From JAQIBY01 sp963676165 (GTDB lineage: Bacteria; Bacteroidota; Bacteroidia; Bacteroidales; ML635J-15), in assembly GCA_963676165.1 (NCBI GenBank), contig OY781043.1:3658001-3722000 (forward strand): a stretch of DNA of 64,000 nucleotides, written 5' to 3'. The first letter of the stretch is position 1, and every line of letters starts with the position of its first letter. The position numbers and the translations under genes are program-made. The notes beneath the pieces are model-generated. The model saw only the letters and a list, made by a program, of their open reading frames with translations, searched no databases and was not told the origin of the DNA. Shown piece after piece: positions 9,738 through 18,744 of the stretch.

Positions 9738-9821
9738 AAAAGGATGCTGAAAAAAAACTCATTCCCGTAAAAAATACCAAGCAATAGTCAATTCGCTTTT
9801 GGACATGAGATGTATGGAAAC

Positions 9822-9854
9822 AAAAAAAGCATTCACAGAAATACTGCGAATGCT
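9822..9854 (-). terminator. Intrinsic terminator of rpsT
   Basis: On the minus strand the arms AGCATTCGCAG and CTGTGAATGCT (9854-9844 and 9838-9828) pair with one mismatch and are followed by a run of T. It lies just beyond the rpsT stop codon. Confidence 0.85.
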
Positions 9855-9876
9855 GTCAATATGTATGTGTAATAAT

Positions 9877-10128
9877 TTACAGGCTATTTACGTGACGTTT
9901 GATCTGTGATTTCAGACGGTCAGCTTTGTTAGCATGAATAATGCTACGTTTTGCAAGTTTATCAAGCATTGCAGAAACTTTTGGCAACAATTCTTCAGCT
10001 TCTTTTTTCTCAGTTGTTGCTTTAATTTTTCTTACAGCACTACGAGTACTTCTAGCATAATATTTATTATGAAGTCTTTTTGCTTCGTCGCGTCTGATAC
10101 GTTTCAATGATGATTTATGATTCGCCAT
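9877..10128 (-). CDS. rpsT: 30S ribosomal protein S20
   Basis: An 83-residue basic protein of the small ribosomal subunit that binds 16S rRNA. It starts MANHKSSLKRIRRDEAKRLH, the usual S20 opening, and contains the Lys/Arg-rich helices SAVRKIKATTEKKEAEE and IHANKADRLKSQIKRHV. Length is normal. It is a single-gene unit with its own promoter (10166-10195) and terminator. Confidence 0.97.
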   Translation of the reverse strand: MANHKSSLKRIRRDEAKRLHNKYYARSTRSAVRKIKATTEKKEAEELLPKVSAMLDKLAKRSIIHANKADRLKSQIKRHVNSL

Positions 10129-10165
10129 TTTTATAAACTTTTAATCTCTAATAATTTTCGGACTG

Positions 10166-10195
10166 CAAATATAGAATTAATTTTTATCAACACAA
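10166..10195 (-). promoter_or_regulatory. Promoter of rpsT (Bacteroidetes sigma type)
   Basis: On the minus strand TATATTTG (10173-10166) matches the -7 consensus TAnnTTTG, and TTG at 10195-10193 lies 19 bases upstream, fitting the -33 element. The predicted transcript start would be about 30 bases before the rpsT ATG. Confidence 0.7.
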
Positions 10196-10270
10196 GGAGA
10201 TTATCAAATAATTTTCATTCTGCCTTAAATATTAAGCTTTTCATTGAAAATCAAGCCAAATAAACATGCT

Positions 10271-11638
10271 TTATTTCAACACACGTCTTGCCAATTTGAG
10301 TTTCTTCAATGTAAAAGGAGGGTATCTCAAATTCGGATCAGCAAAATTTGCCTTTTTAAGCACAGATTTCATGTGAGAAAAACACTCAAAGCCAGCTTTT
10401 CCATGATAAGATCCCATTCCACTATTTCCTACTCCTCCAAAGGGAAGATTGGGATTGGTAATATGCATAATTGTATCATTTAAACATACACCACCGCTTG
10501 AGATTTTGCTTAAAAACTGCTCTTCAATTGCCTTGCTTCGAGAAAAAACGTAAAGTGCAAGTGGTTTAGGGCGTTTCAGAATCAAATCAATCGCCTCCAA
10601 TTCGTTTTGCACAGAATTCACAGGCAATAAAGGTCCAAATATTTCTTCTTGCATTAAAGGATGGTCTTCAGGACATTGCTTTATAATGTGAAGATTCATT
10701 TTCTCCTCCTTGATGCCACTTTCACCAATGGGTTCAGATTCCACCCCATGAAGAAGTGTCATTAATCGCTTGGCTTTAGTCTCATTAATAATCTTGGGAT
10801 AATCTGCATGTTCTCTCGGATTTTCACCCCAAAAATTACGAATATGTTGCTTTAAGGCTCCGATAAAATCTTTCTCCACATCAACATGTACATACACATG
10901 ATCTGGTGCAATACATGTTTGTCCACTATTCAGCAACTTGCCATATGCGATTCGTTTGGCTGCAAGATCAATATTGGAAGTCTTGTCTACATAAACCGGA
11001 GATTTCCCTCCCAGCTCCAAACAAACAGGTGTCATATTCTCAGCTGCAGCTTGCATAACTATCTTACCAATTGCTGGGCTTCCGGTAAAAAAGATAAAAT
11101 CCCATTGTTTGGCTAAAAGTTTTTGTGACACTTCTGGACCACCAGTAAATACACTCACAGACCGATCAGGAAAATATTTTTCAAACAAAACCTGCAATAC
11201 TGTCGAAGTATTCTCAGAATATTCCGAAGGTTTTAAGCAAACAACATTTCCTGCGGCCAAAGCTGCTGCTATTGGAGCCATACTAAGGTTAACCGGATAA
11301 TTCCATGGTGATATTATTAAAACCTTACCGTAAGCTTCAGGGTAAATTTTAGATTTCGACCAAAAATTAATGAGCTGGTTTGTTCTCACGCGTTTAGGAG
11401 ATGCCCATTGTTTGACATGCTTTTCCATTCTGGAAATTTCTTCCAAAACAAATCCAATTTCTGTCGCATATGATTCAAAAAACGACTTGCCTAAATCCTT
11501 ATACAAAGCTTCAGATATCAAGTCTTGATTTTCTGACACACAAGCATATAATCGATGTAGCTGCTTCTTCCGCTCAGAAATATCATGATATTTTCCGTAC
11601 AGAGCAAGTTTCGATTGGGTTTGGTATATTGTATCCAT
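10271..11638 (-). CDS. Aldehyde dehydrogenase family protein
   Basis: A 455-residue NAD(P)-dependent enzyme that oxidises aldehydes to acids. The Rossmann-type cofactor site has FFTGSPAIGKIV, the general base Glu is in LELGGKSP, and the nucleophile Cys is in NSGQTCIAPDHV. The C-terminal EEIFGPLLPV and LPFGGVGNSGMGSYHGKAGF segments are as in class 3-type (fatty/benzaldehyde) aldehyde dehydrogenases, which are similarly short. The C-terminus FTLKKLKLARRVLK is basic and shows no clear membrane anchor. It appears to be a single-gene unit, divergent from the antiporter. The substrate cannot be given from sequence. Confidence 0.93.
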   Translation of the reverse strand: MDTIYQTQSKLALYGKYHDISERKKQLHRLYACVSENQDLISEALYKDLGKSFFESYATEIGFVLEEISRMEKHVKQWASPKRVRTNQLINFWSKSKIYPEAYGKVLIISPWNYPVNLSMAPIAAALAAGNVVCLKPSEYSENTSTVLQVLFEKYFPDRSVSVFTGGPEVSQKLLAKQWDFIFFTGSPAIGKIVMQAAAENMTPVCLELGGKSPVYVDKTSNIDLAAKRIAYGKLLNSGQTCIAPDHVYVHVDVEKDFIGALKQHIRNFWGENPREHADYPKIINETKAKRLMTLLHGVESEPIGESGIKEEKMNLHIIKQCPEDHPLMQEEIFGPLLPVNSVQNELEAIDLILKRPKPLALYVFSRSKAIEEQFLSKISSGGVCLNDTIMHITNPNLPFGGVGNSGMGSYHGKAGFECFSHMKSVLKKANFADPNLRYPPFTLKKLKLARRVLK

Positions 11639-11704
11639 GAGATTTGTGTTTGAACGAAATTACGGATTTTTACATGAAAACAAGGAAAAATATTGCAATA
11701 TTTA

Positions 11705-11712
11705 TAATTTTG
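11705..11712 (+). promoter_or_regulatory. Possible -7 box for the antiporter gene
   Basis: TAATTTTG fits TAnnTTTG but ends four bases before the ATG at 11717, as in the AEC gene. No well-spaced -33 element is seen. It would imply a leaderless message or a chance match. Confidence 0.3.
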
Positions 11713-11716
11713 TAAC

Positions 11717-12652
11717 ATGATTGATGCACTTATACTTATGGCAGGACTCGCCTTACTTGTTTTTAGCGGTGACTGGTTGGTCAGAGGAGGAGCTGCTTTG
11801 GCAAAACGCTTTAAAGTATCTCCACTTGTTATAGGTGTAACTATCGTATCCCTCGGAACCTCTGCGCCCGAACTGGTTGTTAGTTTAAAAGCTGCGCTAT
11901 CAGGTCATCCAGATATTAGCATTGGAAATGTAGTTGGCTCAAACATTGCAAACCTTGCATTGGTTTTAGGAGTAACTGCATTAATTATTACCATACCTGT
12001 ACGCAAAAAAACTATCCTGTTTGATTGGTCTGTCATGCTAATTGGAACTTTACTTTTTTTACTTTTCGCATCAACAAATTTAAGTATAGCTCGGTGGGAA
12101 GGTTTCATTTTTGTTGGATTATTACTTGCTTACATTTTATACAGTTTGATATCCTCTCGAAAAGAAATGAGAGACGAGGCACCTGAAACCCCTCAATATT
12201 CCGTTTGGATATCAATACTTATCGTTGGTTTAAGTGTTGGTGGTTTAGTTTTCGGATCCGACTTATTGGTCTCCGGAGCAAGCAATATTGCAACTAAACT
12301 CGGTGTGAGCGAACGTGTTATCTCCATTTCCGTGATTGCTTTTGGAACCAGCGTTCCAGAATTAGCAACTTCAGTTATGGCAGCAAGACGCAGAGAACTG
12401 GATATCTCTGTCGGAAATCTCATTGGATCAAATATTTTTAACTTGTTTGGCATTTTAGGGGTTACATCTGTTGTGACTGACATTCCTGTAAATCAAGCAA
12501 CTCTCGATTTCGATTGGTTTTGGATGATAGGCATTTGCTTACTTCTCTTTGTTTTCATGCAACCTATAAAAAATGCAAAAATCCGATGGTGGCATGGCTT
12601 AATCCTTCTGACAACCTACCTTGCATACTATTACATGATTTATTTTGTTTAA
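11717..12652 (+). CDS. Calcium/sodium antiporter (CaCA family, YrbG type)
   Basis: A 311-residue inner-membrane exchanger with about ten helices in two homologous halves. Each half carries the alpha-repeat signature that forms the ion site: GTSAPELVVS with GSNIANLALVLG in the first, and GTSVPELATS with GSNIFNLFGILG in the second. The acidic Glu of both GTS-x-PE motifs is present. Members exchange Ca2+ for Na+ or H+. The gene stands alone, divergent from the aldehyde dehydrogenase gene, and is followed by a new promoter for the receptor operon. Confidence 0.95.
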   Translation: MIDALILMAGLALLVFSGDWLVRGGAALAKRFKVSPLVIGVTIVSLGTSAPELVVSLKAALSGHPDISIGNVVGSNIANLALVLGVTALIITIPVRKKTILFDWSVMLIGTLLFLLFASTNLSIARWEGFIFVGLLLAYILYSLISSRKEMRDEAPETPQYSVWISILIVGLSVGGLVFGSDLLVSGASNIATKLGVSERVISISVIAFGTSVPELATSVMAARRRELDISVGNLIGSNIFNLFGILGVTSVVTDIPVNQATLDFDWFWMIGICLLLFVFMQPIKNAKIRWWHGLILLTTYLAYYYMIYFV

Positions 12653-12733
12653 GGAATTTTAGAGCAATTATTGCATTCTTTTCTTATCAAATTCATGCAT
12701 CTATATTATCTTTTTATTATTGATTTTTAACAA

Positions 12734-12766
12734 TTTGAGTTCGAATAGAAATTTTTCCTAACTTTG
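12734..12766 (+). promoter_or_regulatory. Promoter of the receptor/DUF5689 operon
   Basis: TTTG at 12734-12737 and TAACTTTG at 12759-12766 are separated by 21 bases and match the Bacteroidetes -33/-7 elements. The leader to the ATG at 12814 would be about 40 bases. Confidence 0.75.
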
Positions 12767-12813
12767 AGGTTCTAAATTTTTACGAAAAATAGGGTTTTAT
12801 AAAAAATAATCGA

Positions 12814-15333
12814 ATGAGAATTTTATTATCAACATTGGTTGCAATGCTTGTTGCGACACAAGTTTTTGCACAAACAGAAACTGAAGACAGTGTCAAAAAT
12901 GATGCTGAAGGGGTGTTGGATGATGTTGCCGTATTAACATTGTCCTCTGAAGATTTAAATGCAGATCAGCAATCACAAGACATTTCTGGACTGCTAAGTT
13001 CATCAAGAGATGTGTTTGTTTCGCGCGCTGCATACACATTTAGCCAGGCACGTTTTAGAATGCGTGGTTACGACGGAAGATACACAAAAGTCAGCCTGAA
13101 TAACATGGAAATGAATAACATGGAATCAGGACGTGCGTATTGGAGTAACTGGGGTGGACTAAACGATGTGTTCCGTTACAAAGACATTAAAAACGGACTG
13201 GAAGCCAACGATTATGGCTTTGGTGGTATCGGAGGGATGACAGACATTTCATTGCGTGCTTCCAAAGACAGAGCACAAACAAGTGTCACTTATTCATTAG
13301 CAAACAAAAGTTACGCTAATCGTATCATGCTAACACACAGTACCGGTTTAATGGACAATGGATGGGCATTTACTGTTTCAGCGTCAAAACGTTGGGCTCA
13401 ACAAGGATATGTCGAAGGAACTTTCTATGATGCTTATGGATATTTCTTGTCTGCTGAAAAGAAAATTAACGATAAGCATTCCATTGGTCTTGTAGGTTTT
13501 GGCGCTCCTTCACGAAGAGGAAAGGCAGGAGCAACAACTCAAGAAGCTTACGACTTATCCGGAAATAACTTTTATAACCCTTATTGGGGTTACCAAGATG
13601 GAGAAATGCGTAATTCAAGACAAAGTAACTACCATAAGCCCAAAGTTTTATTAAACCATTACTGGGATATTGATGAAAATCAGAAATTAACCTCAGGTTT
13701 GAATGTTACTTTTGGTCGCGGAGGTTCTACTCGCCTTAACTGGTATGATGCATCAGATCCACGTCCGGATTACTACAAAAAACTTCCTTCCTATTGGACA
13801 GATGATCCTGCAATGTTTGACTATTATACCAATTTGTGGCAAAACAATCCTGAAGCAACTCAACTTGATTGGGATGAGTTTTATTTCGCAAACAGCAAGA
13901 ACCTTTACACTGTAAATAATGTAGGCGGTGAAATCGGAAATGATATTACCGGAAACAGAGCAAAATATATGTTGGAAGAAGCACGTACAGACATTATGCA
14001 ATATGGTGCAAATTCAACCTATTCAAACACACTCAGTGAAAATATTAAACTGATTGCAGCAGCAAATCTTAGATGGTATAAAGGACATCATTACCAAACG
14101 GTATTTGATTTGCTAGGCGCTGATTATTGGTTGGATATTGACCAATTTGCTGAACGCGATTTTGCTGATGAAGACATTGCTCAAAATGACCTTGATAATC
14201 CAAACAACGTTGCTGTTGAAGGTGATATGATTGGATATGATTACACTGCAAACATCAATATGTATGATGTGTTTGGACAAGCAGAATTTACCTATTCAAA
14301 AATTGACGCCTTCGCTTCAGCGAAACTTGCTTATTCAGAATTCTGGAGAACAGGTAATCGCAGAAACGGTAAATTTCCTACCGAGTCATTTGGCGATGCT
14401 CCAAAAAATCAATTCCTTGACTATGCAGTAAAAGCTGGTCTTACCTATAAAATTACTGGACGTCATTTCTTAGTTCTAAACGCTGCTGCTTTAACAGAAG
14501 CTCCTTATTTCTGGGATTCTTATGTTTCTGCTCGTACACGTAACCATGTTGTCAATAACTTAGTAAGTGAAAAAATTATGACAGCTGATTTGAGCTATGT
14601 ATGGAAATCTCCTTATGTTGATGCTCGTTTAACTGGATATTACACCAGTTTTAAAGATGGAATCAAAACCCGTGCTTTCTATCATGATGAACTCAATTCT
14701 TTTGTGAATTATAGCATGACAGGAATTGACAAATTAAATTATGGTGCTGAGTTTGGCTTGGACGTGAAATTAACTCCAACTATCTCTATGAACGCTGCTG
14801 CTAGTTGGGCTAGATTCCTTTACAACTCTCGTCCACAAGTAACTATCACACAAGATAACGATTCTGAACTTATTGCTGAAGATCGTACCGTTTACATCGA
14901 AAATTATCACGTAGGAAACATGCCAGAACTTGCTGCAAGTGTTGGAATCAAATACAACTCACCAAAATATTGGTTCGCAGGTGTTGACTTGAACTATTTC
15001 GATAATATTTATCTTGATTTTAGTCCTGACCGTCGTACTGAAGAAGCCTTGACTTATTATGTTGAATCTGATCCACAATGGAACCAAATGCTGGAACAAA
15101 TTCAAGTTGAAGGTGGCTATACCTTAAATTTCTTTGGTGGTAAATCTTTCCGTTTTGGTGATTACAGTGCAGGTTTCACATTAAGTGTTAACAACATTCT
15201 CAATACTACCGATTTTATTATCGGAGGTTATGAGCAATACCGTTATGACACTGGAAACATTGACAAATTTCCACCAAAATATTTCTACATGTATGGCAGA
15301 ACTTATTTCTTAAACATGTACTTCAGATTTTAA
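12814..15333 (+). CDS. TonB-dependent receptor-like outer-membrane protein of a DUF5689 operon
   Basis: An 839-residue outer-membrane protein with a signal peptide (MRILLSTLVAMLVATQVFAQ). A plug-like domain follows, with SGLLSSSRDVFVSRAAYTFS and RFRMRGYDGRYTKVSLNNM. A long beta-barrel fills the rest, ending in a typical aromatic terminus (FYMYGRTYFLNMYFRF). It lacks the N-terminal carboxypeptidase-like domain common in SusC proteins, and no TonB box is obvious. The two lipoprotein genes downstream (19 and 33 bases apart) are likely partners at the cell surface, much as SusD is for SusC. The ligand is unknown; nutrients, metals or type IX export substrates are all possible. Confidence 0.85.
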   Translation: MRILLSTLVAMLVATQVFAQTETEDSVKNDAEGVLDDVAVLTLSSEDLNADQQSQDISGLLSSSRDVFVSRAAYTFSQARFRMRGYDGRYTKVSLNNMEMNNMESGRAYWSNWGGLNDVFRYKDIKNGLEANDYGFGGIGGMTDISLRASKDRAQTSVTYSLANKSYANRIMLTHSTGLMDNGWAFTVSASKRWAQQGYVEGTFYDAYGYFLSAEKKINDKHSIGLVGFGAPSRRGKAGATTQEAYDLSGNNFYNPYWGYQDGEMRNSRQSNYHKPKVLLNHYWDIDENQKLTSGLNVTFGRGGSTRLNWYDASDPRPDYYKKLPSYWTDDPAMFDYYTNLWQNNPEATQLDWDEFYFANSKNLYTVNNVGGEIGNDITGNRAKYMLEEARTDIMQYGANSTYSNTLSENIKLIAAANLRWYKGHHYQTVFDLLGADYWLDIDQFAERDFADEDIAQNDLDNPNNVAVEGDMIGYDYTANINMYDVFGQAEFTYSKIDAFASAKLAYSEFWRTGNRRNGKFPTESFGDAPKNQFLDYAVKAGLTYKITGRHFLVLNAAALTEAPYFWDSYVSARTRNHVVNNLVSEKIMTADLSYVWKSPYVDARLTGYYTSFKDGIKTRAFYHDELNSFVNYSMTGIDKLNYGAEFGLDVKLTPTISMNAAASWARFLYNSRPQVTITQDNDSELIAEDRTVYIENYHVGNMPELAASVGIKYNSPKYWFAGVDLNYFDNIYLDFSPDRRTEEALTYYVESDPQWNQMLEQIQVEGGYTLNFFGGKSFRFGDYSAGFTLSVNNILNTTDFIIGGYEQYRYDTGNIDKFPPKYFYMYGRTYFLNMYFRF

Positions 15334-15352
15334 TGATTAAAAAGATAGAACA

Positions 15353-16135
15353 ATGAAATATCAATCAATTTTAAAAATCGTAATTTCCTTAGTTATTCTT
15401 TCAGGCTTTGTTGCTTGTGAGTTAGAGTATGATACCCCTCCATTAAATACACTTGATGAGGATAAAATTCTTGAAATTAAGGATTTATATCAAATTTATG
15501 CTGACAGTGGCAATAATTATGTGTTTACCGAAGCCTATAGCTTATATGCAACTGTTACCATGGATGATAATACAGGAAATATTTATAAAGAAGCTTATTT
15601 GCAAGACTCAACAGGTGGAATTAATTTATATCGCTTAGATTATGCTGGACTAACACATATTGGTGATTCTGTGCGTATTAATCTTAAAGATGTTGTTATT
15701 ACTTACTATGCCGGAAAATTAGAGTTAGTTTTCGAGGATGTAGAAGACTGTGGAAATCAAATTATTGTCCAAAAGAAGGAACAATATATTGAGCCTGTTG
15801 ACATCACTCTTGCAGATTTAGTAACTAACGAATACGATCTTAAATTAGTTCGCTTTTCTAATGTTCAGTTTGCAGATTCAGAATTAGGAAATACTTATGC
15901 TGATGCAAATGGTAGCAGTGCTCAAAGTCGCACGCTGGAAGATTGTGAAGGAAACAGCATCGTTATTCGTACGAGTGATTATTCTGATTTTGCTCGTGAT
16001 ACACTTCCTGAAGGAAATGGAAGCATTATTGGAATTTCTACAACTTATATCAATCCATACAATGGTGATGTAACACGTCAATTGCTAATTCGAACTACCG
16101 ACGAAGTAATTTTTGACGCAGAACGTTGCGAATAA
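15353..16135 (+). CDS. DUF5689 domain lipoprotein
   Basis: A 260-residue predicted lipoprotein: the lipobox VILSGFVAC places the modified Cys near residue 22. Most of the mature part fits DUF5689, a beta-rich, OB-like domain with the order LYATVTMDDNTGNIYKEAYLQDSTGGINLY, then GDSVRINLKDVVI, then a second half with RTLEDCEGNSIVIRTSDYSDF. It resembles the next gene's N-terminal half closely, so the two arose by duplication. It is translated from the same message as the receptor (gap 19 bases). Its biochemical role has not been established; a surface ligand-binding or accessory role for the receptor is my inference. Confidence 0.85.
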   Translation: MKYQSILKIVISLVILSGFVACELEYDTPPLNTLDEDKILEIKDLYQIYADSGNNYVFTEAYSLYATVTMDDNTGNIYKEAYLQDSTGGINLYRLDYAGLTHIGDSVRINLKDVVITYYAGKLELVFEDVEDCGNQIIVQKKEQYIEPVDITLADLVTNEYDLKLVRFSNVQFADSELGNTYADANGSSAQSRTLEDCEGNSIVIRTSDYSDFARDTLPEGNGSIIGISTTYINPYNGDVTRQLLIRTTDEVIFDAERCE

Positions 16136-16168
16136 CAATAAAGATTTGATCATTAACAAGTAAATACC

Positions 16169-17443
16169 GTGAAAACAATGAAATATTTATCAATTAGTTT
16201 AATCATTATTCTCAGCATACTGGGATTAAATAGCTGCATTCACAGCGATTTTGACAAGCCGGAAATTCCAGACATGCCAGCAGGTACTGTTCTGACACTT
16301 TCTGATCTTAGACAAATTTATTTTGACTCTGTCGTCTCTGGTGTGCATCCTGAAGGATACAAATTCACTGAAAATTATTCCGTGTACTGCGTTTGTACTA
16401 TGGACGATAAAAGTGGTAATATTTATAAATCTGCTTATGTGCAGGATGAAACTGGAGCTATAAATCTTCATCTAATGTCTTCAGGAGGAATTTATCAAGG
16501 TGACTCTATTCGCCTAGATCTTGAAGGCCTTATTTTGGGAGATTACGAAGAAATGCTTCAGCTTGATTCCGTTGATGTTGATCATAACATGTACAAAATT
16601 GCAACCCAGAAAGATAGAGAACCAGAAACTGTTACCATACCACAAATCCAAACTGGAAATTATCAAGCAAAACTCGTTCGCATTGAAGGAGTACAGTTTG
16701 TAAGTTCTGAAGTTGGATTAACTTGGGCAAATGCGGAAGGTTTAGAAACGCTTAATCGCACTCTTGAAGATTGTAATGGAAATACTATTCTTGTTCGCAC
16801 AAGTGGATATGCTGATTTTGCTGCCCAACAAATTCCAGAAGGAAAAGGTTCTGTTGTTGCTGTTGTCGGTCAATTCCGCGACGACTGGCAATTAGCTGTA
16901 CGTAGTACTTTTGAAGTGGAAATGGATGGATACCGTTGTGGCACTCCTCTTTATGAGCAAAACTTTGATGAGGTTGTCAATGGTGAGAATGTTGCATTAA
17001 CTGACTGGAAAAACATTGCTACAGATGGTGATGTGCTTTGGAAAGGACTAAATACAACAAGCTTAACTGCTGCAACATTAACTCCTTCCATTGCTGAAAT
17101 GGTTCAAAACTCTTGGCTCATTACTCCTGCTGTTGAAATCCCAGAAGGAGAATCTGCAGCCTTGGAATTCCAAACAAGAGCAGCTAATGACCGTGGTGGC
17201 GTACTCAAGGTAATGGTTTCTATGGACTATGATGGAGGTGATGATCCTACAACTGCAACCTGGACAGAATTGTCAGCAAACATTTGTGATGCTCCTGTGA
17301 GCGGTTATGGTGATTGGACTGATAGTGGATTTATTAGCTTAGCTGACTTCTCCGGAAGTATTTATGTTGCCTTTAAATATGAAGGTACTGACAGTATGAC
17401 AACTCAGTTCTTCCTTGATTCTTTGCTTATTTCATTGGATTAA
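16169..17443 (+). CDS. DUF5689 lipoprotein with C-terminal choice-of-anchor-type domain
   Basis: A 424-residue predicted lipoprotein (lipobox SILGLNSC, Cys near residue 23). Residues about 40-255 repeat the DUF5689 pattern of the preceding gene (CTMDDKSGNIYKSAYVQDET, RTLEDCNGNTILVRTSGYADF). Residues about 260-424 form a jelly-roll-like domain of the choice-of-anchor J type, opening with LYEQNFDEVVNGENVALTDW and ending in FFLDSLLISLD, often found on secreted Bacteroidota adhesins and glycan-binding proteins. It is the last gene of the operon and is followed 22 bases later by a strong terminator. The ATG at 16169 is followed four residues on by a second Met, so the start could be 16178. Confidence 0.83.
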   Translation: MKTMKYLSISLIIILSILGLNSCIHSDFDKPEIPDMPAGTVLTLSDLRQIYFDSVVSGVHPEGYKFTENYSVYCVCTMDDKSGNIYKSAYVQDETGAINLHLMSSGGIYQGDSIRLDLEGLILGDYEEMLQLDSVDVDHNMYKIATQKDREPETVTIPQIQTGNYQAKLVRIEGVQFVSSEVGLTWANAEGLETLNRTLEDCNGNTILVRTSGYADFAAQQIPEGKGSVVAVVGQFRDDWQLAVRSTFEVEMDGYRCGTPLYEQNFDEVVNGENVALTDWKNIATDGDVLWKGLNTTSLTAATLTPSIAEMVQNSWLITPAVEIPEGESAALEFQTRAANDRGGVLKVMVSMDYDGGDDPTTATWTELSANICDAPVSGYGDWTDSGFISLADFSGSIYVAFKYEGTDSMTTQFFLDSLLISLD

Positions 17444-17465
17444 GAAAGTAAATTATTTACATAAG

Positions 17466-17502
17466 AAAACCGCAGAATGAAATTAACATTCTGCGGTTTT
17501 TT
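17466..17502 (+). terminator. Intrinsic terminator of the DUF5689 operon
   Basis: Perfect 14-bp arms AAAACCGCAGAATG (17466-17479) and CATTCTGCGGTTTT (17487-17500), a 7-base loop, and a T run after the stem. Confidence 0.92.
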
Positions 17503-17614
17503 CTGTTTTAGACACTTCTATTATAAAGAAATTTCTGTTGCTAGCCGAACTAGTTCCTCTGCAAGTAGGTTTTCTGTGAAACCTCAAATCGTTTCTTTTT
17601 CCCGATACTGAAAG

Positions 17615-18744
17615 TAATACCAATTAAACCTGAACGTGAGCCTTAAAATTATTAACATATTTCTCATCGTGAGTTATTGACATGACAATTTGTTGATTCA
17701 TTGAATGGCAAATAAAGTCTTCCAACCAATCACTGACCTGTTGTATTGAACCGAATGCGATATTTTTAAAGCGCTGTTTAATGTATGCCCATATTTTTTC
17801 GCAAGGATTTAATTCCGGCGAGTATGGTGGAATTCTTATAAAGCATATGTTTTCGGGGAGCTTGTATTTTTGTAATGAATGAAAGCCGGCGTTGTCAATG
17901 ACCACTATCTTAAATTCATTTGACCTGTGTCCTGATAATGCTAAAATGTATTTGTAAAAAGCCTCACTACTAACACAAGGGATTCAAAAACAAATGAATC
18001 CCCGTCAATTGGAGAAAAGGCACCATATAAGTATGTATTCTGAAATGCATGCCGGTAGGTAGCGATTGGTTTTATACCTCTTGCTGTTAAACATTTTCCC
18101 ACGTGGGTCATTAGCCCAAACCTACTCTCATCCTGAAAGTAAAGATTGACCGACTTGTATTTATTTTTATTTAAACTTGTTCTAATCTGATTGAATGTCT
18201 CCGGGAGTTTTTAAAAAGGCTTCAATAGCCTGTTCATCTTTTTTGTAATGGGATTTACGTGGTGATTTCAGTTTTGTCTTGAAATTAGTTCGTAAATATT
18301 GCCGTAGAGTATGATATTTGATATCTACTCCAAATTCACTTTTTACCCATTCAACGGCTTGCCAATACCCTAACAATGGATTGGTTCCGGAGTGGAGTTT
18401 TTTCTCTAATGCCAAATGTATATGCGCCGGGATATTACTTTTGCTGCCCCCAATCTTTGGTCGCTGAATGAATTTTTCAAAACCTTCTTCTCTATACTTT
18501 TTATACCACCGCTTTAACGTGGAATAGCCGATACAGAGCTCATCAGCAATATCTGATTGTCTTTTGCATGGGTTTTCCTTTAGAATCACCAGGCTCCTAA
18601 TTCGCTGTGAAACATAACTGTCCTTTGTCGCTTTGATTTTTTTACGTAAAAATCCAAGATCTTCTTTTACATGTATTCTACTTTTAAATGACATGCTTCT
18701 AAGATAATGCTTTTAAAGCTCATTAACAAATTAAATTGGTATTA
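17615..18744 (-). mobile_element. IS630-family insertion sequence, copy 1 (inactive)
   Basis: The element is bounded by inverted ends TAATACCAATTAA (17615-17627) and TTAAATTGGTATTA (18731-18744). Both outer dinucleotides are TA, as expected for the IS630/Tc1 group, which targets and duplicates TA. It is about 1.1 kb, the usual size, and contains one transposase gene on the minus strand. Its right end falls inside the 3' end of the second copy's transposase gene, suggesting that it inserted there. Confidence 0.8.
17624..18694 (-). pseudogene. IS630 transposase, copy 1, frameshifted
   Basis: The N-terminal part (18694 down to 18182) has a helix-turn-helix (CKRQSDIADELCIGYSTLKR) and the FGVDIKYHTLRQYLRTNFK linker. 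It runs out of frame at the T5A5 run 18208-18217; skipping one base there continues as LPETFNQIRTS and then NLYFQDESRFGL, carrying the first catalytic Asp. A second break near 17980 needs one extra base to reach VVIDNAGFHS (second Asp) and PPYSPELNPCEK (final Glu). The first break is at the same place as in copy 2 and may be programmed; the second is disabling. All three DDE acids are still encoded in pieces. Confidence 0.85.
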
